A stretch of 64,000 nt of DNA from Methylocystis hirsuta (GCF_003722355.1 NZ_QWDD01000001.1:2480001-2544000), one strand, 5' to 3'. Positions 53,279 to 61,523 are shown, counted from the first letter of the stretch. Made by a program: numbers and translations. The notes: generated from the sequence alone by a model not told the origin.

Positions 53279-53823
53279 ACACTCTCGCCGTCTTGCTCGA
53301 AAGGCGGATCGAGACTGACCTATCGTCGAATGCGGCCGCTAAGGAATATTCGCTATCGGGCTGCACATTTACCGCGGCGAGCACGATTGCAGTTCGAACG
53401 CGCGATGATCAGGAATTCGAATGCCGTCGGCCTTGCGCGGTCATGCCTGGGCCGCTTTTCTTTGCGCCAGCGTTTCTTTTCCTTCGCATGGAATGCCGCG
53501 CGGCTTGTGCGGACGCTTCAATGTCCGCCAATCTCCCGCGAGGGCTGTCTGGCCAAGCACGATCACCGTGGCCTCTTTTATGGCGTGATCTGGACGAAGG
53601 ACGGCTGCGCCTCGATCGCCTTGGACGCAACGGCGGACTGACGACTTTCTTCCTCTGACGCCTGCGGCGTCATTCCGCGCGAAACAAGAAAGTCGCCCTT
53701 CCGCCGTCCTCCGCTCCGCTTCGGCCAGCGCGGGTGCGTCGACGATCGCCTTCGGCCTGTCGATCGCCATCGAGGCCGCAGTGGGCGCGGGCTCGAAGAC
53801 AACAGGATCACAGGAGAATTATC
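53279..53823 (+). promoter_or_regulatory. Long leader upstream of DUF736 (leader B)
   Basis: 545 bp without a supported gene. Near its end lies a hairpin with arms GACGCC (53657-53662) and GGCGTC (53666-53671), followed by GCGCGAAACAA at 53677-53687 and a CCCTTCCGCCGTCCTCCGCT tract, matching leader A in order and spacing. The first 300 bp hold only short frames with no recognisable product. Confidence 0.5.
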
Positions 53824-54147
53824 ATGGCGAACATCGGCTCCTTCAAAAAGTCCGGCAATGAGTTCCAAGGCGAGATCGTGACGCTCAGCGTCCAGGCCAA
53901 AGGCGTTCGCATCGTTCCGGAAGCCAACCGCTCCAACGATAACGCCCCGAGCCACCGGGTCTTCGTCGGCCGGGCTGAAATCGGCGCCGCCTGGTCCAAG
54001 CGCTCCAACGAGGGTCGCGATTATCTCTCGGTCAAGCTCGACGATCCGAGCTTCACCGCTCCGATCTACGCCAATCTCTTCGACGACGAAGACGGTGAGG
54101 GCTACACCCTGATCTGGTCGCGGGGTCGCAAGCCGAATGGCGACTGA
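53824..54147 (+). CDS. DUF736 family protein
   Basis: A 107-residue protein typical of alphaproteobacterial plasmids and ICEs. The N-terminal MANIGSFKKSGNEFQGEIVT and the C-terminal SVKLDDPSFTAPIYANLFDD are diagnostic. Molecular function is not established. The start follows a GGAG site. The long leader upstream is shared with DUF2493. Confidence 0.9.
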   Translation: MANIGSFKKSGNEFQGEIVTLSVQAKGVRIVPEANRSNDNAPSHRVFVGRAEIGAAWSKRSNEGRDYLSVKLDDPSFTAPIYANLFDDEDGEGYTLIWSRGRKPNGD

Positions 54148-54201
54148 ACGCCAACGCCCCGCCTGAGAGATCGGGCGGGGCAGTCCTTCACTCGGAATAA
54201 G

Positions 54202-54546
54202 TCACGCTCTGGCGCCTGATTTTCCGCTTGCTCGCGCTGTCTTCTTCGGAGACTTCGACTCCCGTCGCTTCACGCGGCTTTGCGTCCGTACGCGCGCTTT
54301 CGCCTCGAGGCGTCGCTCTTCTTCTTCGCGCGCTTCATCATCCGGGGTGACAAGGGAGACATGATGGACGCCTAGCGCGAGCGCGATTTCATAAAGGCTC
54401 ACGATCGTTGGATTTCTGCGACCGCGCTCGAGACCGCTCATATATTGCTGCGTAAAACCCGACTGTTCGGCAAACTTCTCTTGCGTCAGGCCTTTTTCCA
54501 GCCTGATTCTTCGCACGTTCCGTCCGACCAGCTTTCGCATGTCCAT
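54202..54546 (-). CDS. XRE-family regulator, QseC-like
   Basis: A 114-residue repressor. The N-terminal helix-turn-helix (VRRIRLEKGLTQEKFAEQSG, then FTQQYMSGLERGRRNPTI) is complete; the C-terminal half is Lys/Arg-rich. It is divergent from the small DUF2285 gene at 54638. In ICEMlSymR7A the XRE protein QseC and the antiactivator QseM have this divergent arrangement. Position and partner suggest the same role here; identity is inferred. Confidence 0.75.
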   Translation of the reverse strand: MDMRKLVGRNVRRIRLEKGLTQEKFAEQSGFTQQYMSGLERGRRNPTIVSLYEIALALGVHHVSLVTPDDEAREEEERRLEAKARVRTQSRVKRRESKSPKKTARASGKSGARA

Positions 54547-54568
54547 GCGAGAAGGCTGGACCAACACA

Positions 54569-54600
54569 CACTATGAGGTTTATCCACTATAGTATGTATT
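54569..54600. promoter_or_regulatory. Candidate operator between the divergent XRE and DUF2285 genes
   Basis: CACTATGAG and CACTATAGT, 16 bp apart, lie in this 92-bp gap, and ACTATAGT at 54586-54593 is a perfect palindrome. ACTAT and ATAGT half-sites of this kind suit a small XRE controller protein. The base composition is much richer in A/T than the surroundings. Confidence 0.5.
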
Positions 54601-54637
54601 TGCGCCCCAATTTCGCGCGAGACGTTGACGGGAAAAG

Positions 54638-54958
54638 TTGGCTAGAGTGCCAGAATCAAAACATCGATACCTTCTGGATTCGCGAATCGTGCCGTCCACC
54701 AAGGCTAGCTCCGTCGCCGACGTCGCGCCCGCTGACGACCATGTCGTCGACTATGATCGCGCTCATTCGGTCATCTATTTGCGGCTGCTCGACGCCGCGG
54801 AGGAAGGCGTCGCTTGGGAAGAAGTATCGAAAATCGTCCTTGGAATCGATCCAGGCCGGGAGCCGGAACGCGCGAAACGCGCCTATGACACGCATCTTAA
54901 GCGTGCGAAATGGATGACGACGAATGGCTACAAGGATCTTCTCGAGGGCTCGCCGTAA
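54638..54958 (+). CDS. Small DUF2285 protein, QseM-like antiactivator
   Basis: A 106-residue DUF2285 protein (VIYLRLLDAAEEGVAWEEVS, then YDTHLKRAKWMTTNGYKDLL). In ICEMlSymR7A, QseM is a DUF2285 protein that binds and blocks FseA. This gene lies 168 bp upstream of an FseA-like locus and is divergent from an XRE regulator, the same setting. The start is uncertain: TTG 54638 or GTG 54647. Confidence 0.72.
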   Translation: MARVPESKHRYLLDSRIVPSTKASSVADVAPADDHVVDYDRAHSVIYLRLLDAAEEGVAWEEVSKIVLGIDPGREPERAKRAYDTHLKRAKWMTTNGYKDLLEGSP

Positions 54959-55126
54959 GCGGTTCTTTGGGCCGACGCTTGCAGCGCTCATATTGATATG
55001 GCTCGGTTAGGTCCCCATTGAGGCGATGATGTGAGAATTGAGTCGCCCAAGCGAATCGGTTCGGCGACAAATTATCGCCAAAAATTCTTTTAAACATGGG
55101 CTTAGCCACTCCTTACGAGAATTTCC

Positions 55127-55321
55127 ATGACCATCGGCGATTGGCGCTCTCAAAGCGCATATGAGCATTTGCGAGATACGAACTGGCGCGACTACGCTTG
55201 GGAATATCTGCGGCGCAACGAGGAATATCGCGCGGCGTATGCCGATCCCGAATCTCGGGCCCGGCTTGACGCCGGCATAGATGGACCCGAGCGGTGTTGG
55301 GGGCTTCGATTTCGCGGTTGA
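55127..55321 (+). CDS. fseA: DUF6499 protein, N-terminal half of FseA-like activator
   Basis: A 64-residue frame with the DUF6499 signature (WRSQSAYEHLRDTNWRDYAW EYLRRNEEYR, shown in two pieces). It ends in WGLRFRG and TGA at 55319-55321. A second frame carrying DUF2285 overlaps it by 41 bp and is in the +1 frame. In ICEMlSymR7A the same two domains (msi172 and msi171) are joined by +1 programmed frameshifting into the excision activator FseA. Joined here, the product would be 247 residues (55127-55871). Confidence 0.82.
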   Translation: MTIGDWRSQSAYEHLRDTNWRDYAWEYLRRNEEYRAAYADPESRARLDAGIDGPERCWGLRFRG

Positions 55322-55871
55322 TCCAGCGCTGAACGCCGCCAAAACGGAAATATTCTGGCGTCCCGAATGCTGCTCCAGCGTTGTGATGCTCGACGCGCAT
55401 CCAGCCGTTACCTCGATGCTCGTCTATGCACCGCAGAATTGGCCAGATCTACGGTCGCGCCGCACGACGTCGGATGGAGACTATTTGATCCTTGGCGCGA
55501 GACGCTGGGAACATCGGCTCTGGTTGCCTGGTCCTCCCGCGCCAGGCGCAGCGCTTTCAGTACTCATTCCCGTAGATAATTCTACATCGACGCGTTCTGC
55601 AGCTGCGTTGCGCTTTCTCCGCCACATTAACGAGAGATCGTCCGGCAGCGCGGCGGAAATGCACGATAAGCGAATATCAGAGATGCTCCGCGCCCTCGAT
55701 GGACACCTCGCCAAGGCGTCCTATCGCGACATTGCAGAGCAACTATTCGGTCATGAGCGACTGAACCGCGAGCCTTGGAAGACATCCTCGATACGCGCCA
55801 TGACGATCCGTCTTGTGAAAGGCGGAATAGCGCTCATGCGCGGTGGTTATCGCAAGCTTCTGACAAGATAG
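55281..55871 (+). CDS. fseA: DUF2285 protein, C-terminal half of FseA-like activator
   Basis: The frame continues DUF6499 as FAVDPALNAAKTEIFWRPEC and ends in a DUF2285 helix-turn-helix-like domain (MLRALDGHLAKASYRDIAEQ, then SSIRAMTIRLVKGGIALMRG). The ATG at 55281 lies inside the first frame and has no good ribosome-binding site, so expression mainly as a frameshift fusion is likely. A TTT-C slip site lies at 55310-55313, just before the first-frame stop. Confidence 0.8.
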   Translation: MDPSGVGGFDFAVDPALNAAKTEIFWRPECCSSVVMLDAHPAVTSMLVYAPQNWPDLRSRRTTSDGDYLILGARRWEHRLWLPGPPAPGAALSVLIPVDNSTSTRSAAALRFLRHINERSSGSAAEMHDKRISEMLRALDGHLAKASYRDIAEQLFGHERLNREPWKTSSIRAMTIRLVKGGIALMRGGYRKLLTR

Positions 55872-56054
55872 CCGATCCCGCTCACCGATAATTCCGCTCA
55901 GCTGCTTTCCGCGTCGCAAGAACTCGCAACAGCGAGGGTGACGAATCTCGCACTCGATAAATTCGTCATCCCTCCCTCCGAACCTTCTCCGCCAATGTGA
56001 TCGACGACACCCGCCGATCGTCGGCGGCGCGCTTCACTATTCGAAGGTTCGATC

Positions 56055-56339
56055 ATGTCCGCGCAACCGGCAGAACTCCCGCCGCGCTATCTGCGCACGC
56101 CCGAAGCCGCTCGCTTCCTTGGTCTCTCCGGCCGCACGCTGGAAAAGCACCGCACCTATGGCACCGGCCCAAGCTACTCCAAGCTCGGCGGCCGCGTTGT
56201 TTATCGCATCGATGACCTGCTGGCATGGGTAGAGCGCGGAACCAAAGCCTCAACGTCCGATCCCGGCGTCGGAACCGTTTTGCCCGCGCGTCGGCACGCC
56301 AGCGACGTGCTGCTGCGCGCCAATCAGCCGCGCCGCTGA
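56055..56339 (+). CDS. rdfS: RdfS-like excisionase (helix-turn-helix recombination directionality factor)
   Basis: A 94-residue basic protein. The winged helix-turn-helix of the excisionase/MerR type is clear: YLRTPEAARFLGLSGRTLEK, followed by GPSYSKLGGRVVYRIDDLLA. In ICEMlSymR7A rdfS is the gene turned on by FseA and its product drives excision and transfer. The 183 bp upstream, after the FseA-like gene, should hold its promoter. It is followed 16 bp later by the RepA-like gene. Confidence 0.75.
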   Translation: MSAQPAELPPRYLRTPEAARFLGLSGRTLEKHRTYGTGPSYSKLGGRVVYRIDDLLAWVERGTKASTSDPGVGTVLPARRHASDVLLRANQPRR

Positions 56340-56355
56340 GCTTCCGGACGCGCGC

Positions 56356-57249
56356 ATGGCACGCCGAGCTGTACGTCTGCACAGCCCCGAATGGGAGCAG
56401 CTCGAATTGTTTCGCGCGCTCCCCGGCGATCTCGCGCCCCGCGACGCCCAGGACCTAATGTCCTACCCATTTTTCAGCCTGGCCAAATCCAAACGCCTGA
56501 CGCCGATCGACTTCCGGATGGGAGAGATCGTCATCAAGGTCGAAGCGACGCCTGAGCACGGCATGGCGACCATTTGGGACGCCGACGTGCTCATTTGGGC
56601 GGCCTCACAGATCGTCCAGGCGCGCGACGATGGCTTGAAAACGTCGCGCCTAATGGCGGCGACCCCTTATGAGATTTTGACCTTTATCGGGCGTTCGACG
56701 AGCGCCCGAGACTATCAGCGGCTGAAGGCCGCGCTCGACAGGCTGCAGTCGACAAGCGTCGCGACGTCCATCCGTCAGCCGGCAGAGCGGCGGCGCCACC
56801 GCTTCTCCTGGATCAACGAATGGAAGGAAACTTCCGACGCGAACGGCCGACCGCTCGGCGTCGAACTGATCCTGCCGGACTGGTTCTATGCCGGCGTTCT
56901 CAACGAAGCTTTGGTCTTGACAATCGATCGGGAATATTTCGCGCTCACGGGCGGTCTCGAGCGTTGGCTCTATCGCCTCGTGCGCAAGCATGGCGGCCGT
57001 AAGGGCGGCGGCTGGAGTTTCGATTTCCGACATCTCCATGTGAAGTCCGGCGCACTGTCGCCGCTCAAACATTTTGCGTTCGACCTGCGCGACATCGTCC
57101 GTCGGCAGCCGATTACAAATTACCAGCTCTCCATCTGTCACGGCCCGCTTGGCGGCGAGCGTCTCGTCTTCGCGCCGATCGCACTCGATGCGCTCGAGCG
57201 CGCTTTAGGCCGCCTCGATCCGTCCCTCCCCTCTGTGGACAAGCTGTGA
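56356..57249 (+). CDS. repA: Replication initiator protein A (RepA/RPA family)
   Basis: A 297-residue plasmid-type replication initiator of the RPA family, with MSYPFFSLAKSKRLTPIDF, LPDWFYAGVLNEALVLTIDR and YRLVRKHGGRKGGGW as characteristic blocks. The presence of an initiator and iteron-like repeats suggests that the excised element can replicate for a time. It directly follows the RdfS-like gene. Confidence 0.85.
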   Translation: MARRAVRLHSPEWEQLELFRALPGDLAPRDAQDLMSYPFFSLAKSKRLTPIDFRMGEIVIKVEATPEHGMATIWDADVLIWAASQIVQARDDGLKTSRLMAATPYEILTFIGRSTSARDYQRLKAALDRLQSTSVATSIRQPAERRRHRFSWINEWKETSDANGRPLGVELILPDWFYAGVLNEALVLTIDREYFALTGGLERWLYRLVRKHGGRKGGGWSFDFRHLHVKSGALSPLKHFAFDLRDIVRRQPITNYQLSICHGPLGGERLVFAPIALDALERALGRLDPSLPSVDKL

Positions 57250-57256
57250 AAACGTT

Positions 57257-57321
57257 CGTGCTATCGGGGACCGACTGTATCGTGCCATCGGGGACCGAAC
57301 CCTCGTGCTATCGGGGACCAA
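57257..57321 (+). repeat. Three iteron-like direct repeats downstream of repA
   Basis: CGTGCTATCGGGGACCGA (57257-57274), CGTGCCATCGGGGACCGA (57281-57298) and CGTGCTATCGGGGACCAA (57304-57321). The start-to-start spacing is 24 and 23 bp, close to two helical turns, and the first begins 8 bp after the repA stop. The likely role is the binding site of RepA (origin or autoregulation). Confidence 0.8.
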
Positions 57322-57628
57322 AATGGACACTAACCCCCTGCTATGTCATCGTTCACGGCGTTCTTAACTGTACTAACATTGAATCCTTCGGATTCATTCT
57401 AACGGACCACGCCGCAATCCACCGTGTGGATGATCGCGGCAAAGCTCTGCCGGAAAGAGGTGACGGGCAGAACCGTCGATCCGCGTTCATCGTCATTTGT
57501 CGGCGTCCCAAGGCCACGCTCCGAGACCGCGCGCCTACGCAAAAGCGGCGCATCGAGAGAACTCGCTCCATCGTCGATCTATACGTCGCAGGTAACTCGG
57601 AGAGTTCTGCGCCTTGCGGAGGCGCGTC
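57322..57628. other. Gene-free stretch between the repeats and DUF2840
   Basis: 307 bp. Related elements usually have a parA gene here; none is present. A short hairpin (GAATCCTTCGGATTC, 57381-57395) is seen. Short open frames cross the region but nothing recognisable is encoded. Confidence 0.45.
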
Positions 57629-58096
57629 ATGACCGCGCTCACCGAAGTGGAGCTCTATTTTCTCAAAGGCAAGATCGAGCGCTGGATTCGTTTTGGCGCG
57701 CCCGTGAACGAGCGCACGCTCGACCGTCGGCGGCGCGTCGCTTACTTCGCGCCCGGATCAATTTTCGCATTCGTCCGCTGGGCGTCGAACGGCTACGGGA
57801 CGCTTGCTTCGCGCATCGATATTCTGTGCGCCTGCAAATCGGGCGAAGCCTATTCGACCGTTCCCGCCATCAAGCCTGGCGCTGAAATTCTTCTTCGAGC
57901 GGTGGGCTGGAACAATGTTCAGAGGGTGCTGCGCGCCATCGATTCAGTGGAGTCGCTAGGCTTTGCGCCGCAAGATATTTGCCCGGATCATTGGCGGCAT
58001 ATCCACAGTCGGCTGGCTGCTGGCCTGCCGCCGCGGCCCTATACGCGAGAACGCCATCAAGCCTGGCTCCTGCGCACGAGGGTCAATTCCAAATGA
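57629..58096 (+). CDS. DUF2840 family conjugal element protein
   Basis: A 155-residue protein of the DUF2840 family, always found just upstream of traF in Hyphomicrobiales ICEs. Visible blocks are FLKGKIERWIRFGAPVNERT, RRVAYFAPGSIFAFVRWASN and PGAEILLRAVGWNNVQRVL. Function is unknown. ATG 57629 has a GCGGAGG site, and the stop overlaps traF (ATGA). Confidence 0.85.
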   Translation: MTALTEVELYFLKGKIERWIRFGAPVNERTLDRRRRVAYFAPGSIFAFVRWASNGYGTLASRIDILCACKSGEAYSTVPAIKPGAEILLRAVGWNNVQRVLRAIDSVESLGFAPQDICPDHWRHIHSRLAAGLPPRPYTRERHQAWLLRTRVNSK

Positions 58097-58593
58097 TCAG
58101 AGCCATCGTTCTCACATTGCTCGCAAGCTGCGCCGTCGCATCAACATTCGCGACGACGCACGATCCGCTTGTGGTTTGGAACGCTTCCGCCAGCGTCCCA
58201 ATAGGTCTCTATTCCGTGCAGTCTATAGGCAAACTCGCCGTCACTGATCTTGTCGTCGCACGGCCGACCAATGAGCTGTCAAACTGGCTTACCGAACGCG
58301 CCTATCTCCCCTCTGGCGCGCTGCTGATCAAGCGGGTTGCGGCATTGCCAGGGCAATCAATCTGCCGCAACGGGCGGGCCGTGACCGTCGACCGCATCGA
58401 TATGGCAGAGGCTCAGGAACGCGACCACCTCGGGCGACCGCTGCCTACTTGGAGCGGCTGCCTTTCGGTGGCTCCAGGCCAAGTTTTTCTCCTCAACTGG
58501 GATGAACCCTCGTCGCTCGACGGACGCTACTTCGGGACCATTTCTTTGGAAAAGTTGATTGGACGCGCAGTCCCGCTTTGGACGTGGGAGTGA
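58093..58593 (+). CDS. traF: Conjugal transfer signal peptidase TraF (S26)
   Basis: A 166-residue S26-family peptidase that in related systems matures and cyclises the pilin TrbC. An N-terminal membrane segment (IRAIVLTLLASCAVASTFA) is followed by the catalytic Ser in NASASVPIGLYSV and the Lys in GALLIKRVAALPGQ. It overlaps DUF2840 and is followed by a lytic transglycosylase. Confidence 0.9.
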   Translation: MIRAIVLTLLASCAVASTFATTHDPLVVWNASASVPIGLYSVQSIGKLAVTDLVVARPTNELSNWLTERAYLPSGALLIKRVAALPGQSICRNGRAVTVDRIDMAEAQERDHLGRPLPTWSGCLSVAPGQVFLLNWDEPSSLDGRYFGTISLEKLIGRAVPLWTWE

Positions 58594-58598
58594 CGCGA

Positions 58599-59429
58599 AT
58601 GGCGCCAAAGGAAATTCGAGCGCTCTCCAGGAGTCGTCGCCGCCGATCGGCGTTTTGCACGGCTATGCTCGCCTCTATGACAGCTCTTGTCGCGGTTTCG
58701 CTTTCGCAGGCGCATGCCGCCGAGGTCGCGGAATGCGGGCTTAGTTCGCCTCAGGCATCCCCCGAGGCAGTAGCCCATGCGACTGACGAGGCGTCGCGCC
58801 GCTTCCATATCCCACCCCAATGGATTCGCGCCGTCATGCGCGCTGAAAGTTATGGCGACGCATGCGCCGTCTCGGTCAAAGGCGCAATCGGTCTGATGCA
58901 GATCATGCCAGCGACATACGAGGAGCTACGCCTCAAGCATGCTCTTGGACCCGATCCATTCAATCCAGGCGATAACATCTTAGCGGGCGCAGCCTATCTC
59001 TCCGAGATGTTCGAGCGTTACGGCGAAGACGGTTTCCTCGCCGCCTATAATGCCGGTCCGCAGCGCTACGAAGAATATTTGCATAGACGCCCGTTGCCGG
59101 CCGAGACCATAAGTTACGTTGGGAGACTTGCATGGAAATTGGGCCTCGAGTGGCTTCCGGCGACGAAAATCTTAGCATTCCCCAGCATCAGCAAATCATC
59201 CATCTTTGTCGCTCTAACCGAACTGAAACTGACACAGGAGTTCACTAAAAGCAGCTCCACTGATGGTGATTCAAAAAGCGGGGAAGCCGTCCCTCACCCT
59301 CTTTTTCCGGCGCAGCTCGACGACAAGATATTTGCGCGAACTTCGATTTCGGACGGCGGCTCGATCGCAAGTTTACGCGCGGTCCAGCGTTCGCCTGCAG
59401 ACATTTTTGTTGCTCGCCGCTCCCAATGA
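58599..59429 (+). CDS. Lytic transglycosylase of the conjugation machinery
   Basis: A 276-residue exported enzyme. A basic start and hydrophobic segment (MLASMTALVAVSLSQAHA) precede the SLT domain with catalytic Glu in IRAVMRAESYGDAC, and GAIGLMQIMPATYEEL, AAYLSEMFERYG and AAYNAGP blocks. It would open peptidoglycan for the transfer channel. The C-terminal 90 residues are less ordered. ATG 58599 is 8 nt after GGGAG; a GTG at 58590 overlapping the traF stop is possible. Confidence 0.85.
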   Translation: MAPKEIRALSRSRRRRSAFCTAMLASMTALVAVSLSQAHAAEVAECGLSSPQASPEAVAHATDEASRRFHIPPQWIRAVMRAESYGDACAVSVKGAIGLMQIMPATYEELRLKHALGPDPFNPGDNILAGAAYLSEMFERYGEDGFLAAYNAGPQRYEEYLHRRPLPAETISYVGRLAWKLGLEWLPATKILAFPSISKSSIFVALTELKLTQEFTKSSSTDGDSKSGEAVPHPLFPAQLDDKIFARTSISDGGSIASLRAVQRSPADIFVARRSQ

Positions 59430-59671
59430 CCGTTTTCCAACTCTATCGCATATTAGCGCAGCCTCTCGCGCCTTTGTGCGCGAGCGCAGCGGAGGGAGCG
59501 CAGGCGACCGACCTACGGCAAGATATAAGACGCGGCACTGCCGCTGCGCGAGCCCTTGCTGCGCAGGGCTTTCGTGCGTGCCGGTCGAAGGGGCGACGTG
59601 CCGTCACAGGCGCAATTGCGCCGAACTGCATCAAAACCGATGGCACTAAGCCGCTGGCGAGTGCGCCGTGA
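59426..59671 (+). CDS. Small hypothetical protein between transglycosylase and relaxase
   Basis: An 81-residue frame that overlaps the stop before it (ATGA at 59426) and the start after it (GTGA at 59668). This tight coupling is the main support. The sequence (MTVFQLYRILAQPLAPLCAS onward) is Ala/Arg-rich and unrecognised. It could be a non-coding spacer that happens to be open. Confidence 0.4.
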   Translation: MTVFQLYRILAQPLAPLCASAAEGAQATDLRQDIRRGTAAARALAAQGFRACRSKGRRAVTGAIAPNCIKTDGTKPLASAP

Positions 59672-61419
59672 GCGATGACGGCGACAACCTAGAAGTTCGT
59701 CCGGGGCGCATTCACCAGAGCAGACCCGGACGTGCGCCCAAGAGCTTCGTCGCGCAGGTTCTGAAGGCCGCAAACCGAGCGGGCGGCCTCGGAACGCGCG
59801 GACAGCTCGGAAAGGTGAAACGCTCGACCTTCGGGCGCGGCCGTGGACGCGCCTTCGCCGCCGAGCGCGGACTCTTTTCGACCGCGCGCCGTGTCGTCGT
59901 CAAAGCGCGCGTCGTCCGCCACAAGGGCCGCGATTTTCGATCAGCGCCGCTGGTAACCCATGTCGCCTATCTGCGTCGAGACGGCGTCACCCACGATGAG
60001 CACAAAGCGCAAATGTTCGATGCCCGCTCCGATACTGCGGACGGCGCCGCCTTCGTCGAACGTTGCAAGAACGACCGGCATCATTTTCGATTCATCGTCA
60101 GTCCGGAAGACGCAACCGAAATGGAAGACCTACGCGCCTTCACTCGCGACCTTCTCCGCGAGGCCGAACGCGATCTCGGGACCAAACTCGACTGGGTTGG
60201 CGTTGACCATAGGAACACGGACAATCCGCACATCCATATCCTGCTTCGCGGCAAGGCGGACGATGGCGCCGATCTGGTGATTTCGCGCGACTATATTTCG
60301 AACGGGATGCGCGCAAGAGCGGAGCGCCTGGTCGGTCTAGAATTGGGACCGAAGCCGGAGCGGCGTATCCACGAAGATCTCGCCCGCGAGGTCGACGCCG
60401 ATCGTTGGACCCGGCTCGACCGCACGATCTCCGCCGGAGCCGATGAGACCGGGATCGTGGACCTGCGCCCCGGCAGACAGCAAACGGATCCAAACATTGA
60501 GCGACTCAAAATCGGCCGTCTGCAGAAATTGGAGCGGCTTGGTCTCGCTGTCCCAATTGGCCCGGCGCAATGGATGCTAGCGGAAGACGCCGAGAGCCGA
60601 TTGCGCGACCTTGGCCTGCGCGGCGACATCATTAAGACCATGCACCGAGCCTTGACCGAAGCGCGCATCGAGCGAAGCACGACCGATTTTGCGATCCACG
60701 GCGAGAATGACCGTCCGCCGCTGATCGGGAGGCTCGTCGCGCGCGGCCTCGCCGACGAACTGTCCGAGAAAGCTTTCGCGATCATCGACGGCGTCGACGG
60801 CCGCGCCCACCATCTACGCTTTTCCAATATTGAGGCGACCAGTGACGCCGCGCCCGGCGCGATTGTCGAACTCAGGCGCTTTGAGGACGCGAGCGGCGCC
60901 GAGCGTGTCGCGCTCGCCGTACGTTCGGACCTCTCGCTCGAAAATCAGATCAAGGCTGACGGCGCGACTTGGCTCGACCGTCGTTTGGTTGAACGTTCGG
61001 AAACGCCCTTCGCCCATGCCGGCTTCGGCCAGGAGGTGCGCGAAGCGCTCTCAGCCCGTATCGAACATCTTTCCGCGACGGGCCTTGCGCAACGGCAAGG
61101 CCAACGCGTGGTCTTCGCGAGCGATCTTCTCGGGACACTACGCCGACGAGAACTCGATGCGATTGGGGCCAAGCTCGCACGAGAAACGGGACTGCCCTAC
61201 CAGCCGAAACCCGAAGGCGCCAATGTCGGCGGAACCTACCGCCAAAGGCTGAGTCTCGCGTCCGGCCGTTACGCCATGATCGACGACGGGCTCGGTTTTC
61301 AACTCGTGCCCTGGTCGCCGTCGCTGGAGACGAAGCTCGGCAAACATATCTCCGGCGTAATGTCGCCGGGCGGCGGCGTCGATTGGAGCTTTGGCAAGAA
61401 GCGCGGACTTGGTCTTTAG
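59668..61419 (+). CDS. rlxS: Relaxase/mobilization nuclease RlxS (DUF3363)
   Basis: A 583-residue relaxase that nicks oriT and pilots the strand. The N-terminal 70 residues are very basic. The metal-binding motif NPHIHILLRG lies at about 190 and the strand before it reads LDWVGVDHRNTD. The C-terminal half is DUF3363. The Tyr nucleophile candidate is in VTHVAYLRRDGV at about residue 98. GTG 59668 is the start, overlapping the small frame before it. No oriT was pinned down; it is likely near the transfer operon. Confidence 0.88.
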   Translation: MSDDGDNLEVRPGRIHQSRPGRAPKSFVAQVLKAANRAGGLGTRGQLGKVKRSTFGRGRGRAFAAERGLFSTARRVVVKARVVRHKGRDFRSAPLVTHVAYLRRDGVTHDEHKAQMFDARSDTADGAAFVERCKNDRHHFRFIVSPEDATEMEDLRAFTRDLLREAERDLGTKLDWVGVDHRNTDNPHIHILLRGKADDGADLVISRDYISNGMRARAERLVGLELGPKPERRIHEDLAREVDADRWTRLDRTISAGADETGIVDLRPGRQQTDPNIERLKIGRLQKLERLGLAVPIGPAQWMLAEDAESRLRDLGLRGDIIKTMHRALTEARIERSTTDFAIHGENDRPPLIGRLVARGLADELSEKAFAIIDGVDGRAHHLRFSNIEATSDAAPGAIVELRRFEDASGAERVALAVRSDLSLENQIKADGATWLDRRLVERSETPFAHAGFGQEVREALSARIEHLSATGLAQRQGQRVVFASDLLGTLRRRELDAIGAKLARETGLPYQPKPEGANVGGTYRQRLSLASGRYAMIDDGLGFQLVPWSPSLETKLGKHISGVMSPGGGVDWSFGKKRGLGL

Positions 61420-61523
61420 CGGCGATTGCCTTCGTCAGTCTTTGCGCGACAGCGCGCGATATTCTTCGATCCGCGCTGTATCCCTCTTGCCCGCGTGTTT
61501 CCCCCGCGCCGATCTTCGCCGCC

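Noticed and set aside
57257..57321. CRISPR array
   Set aside because: Only three short repeats with 5-6 bp between them and no cas genes; iterons are the better reading. No other CRISPR-like array was seen in the window.
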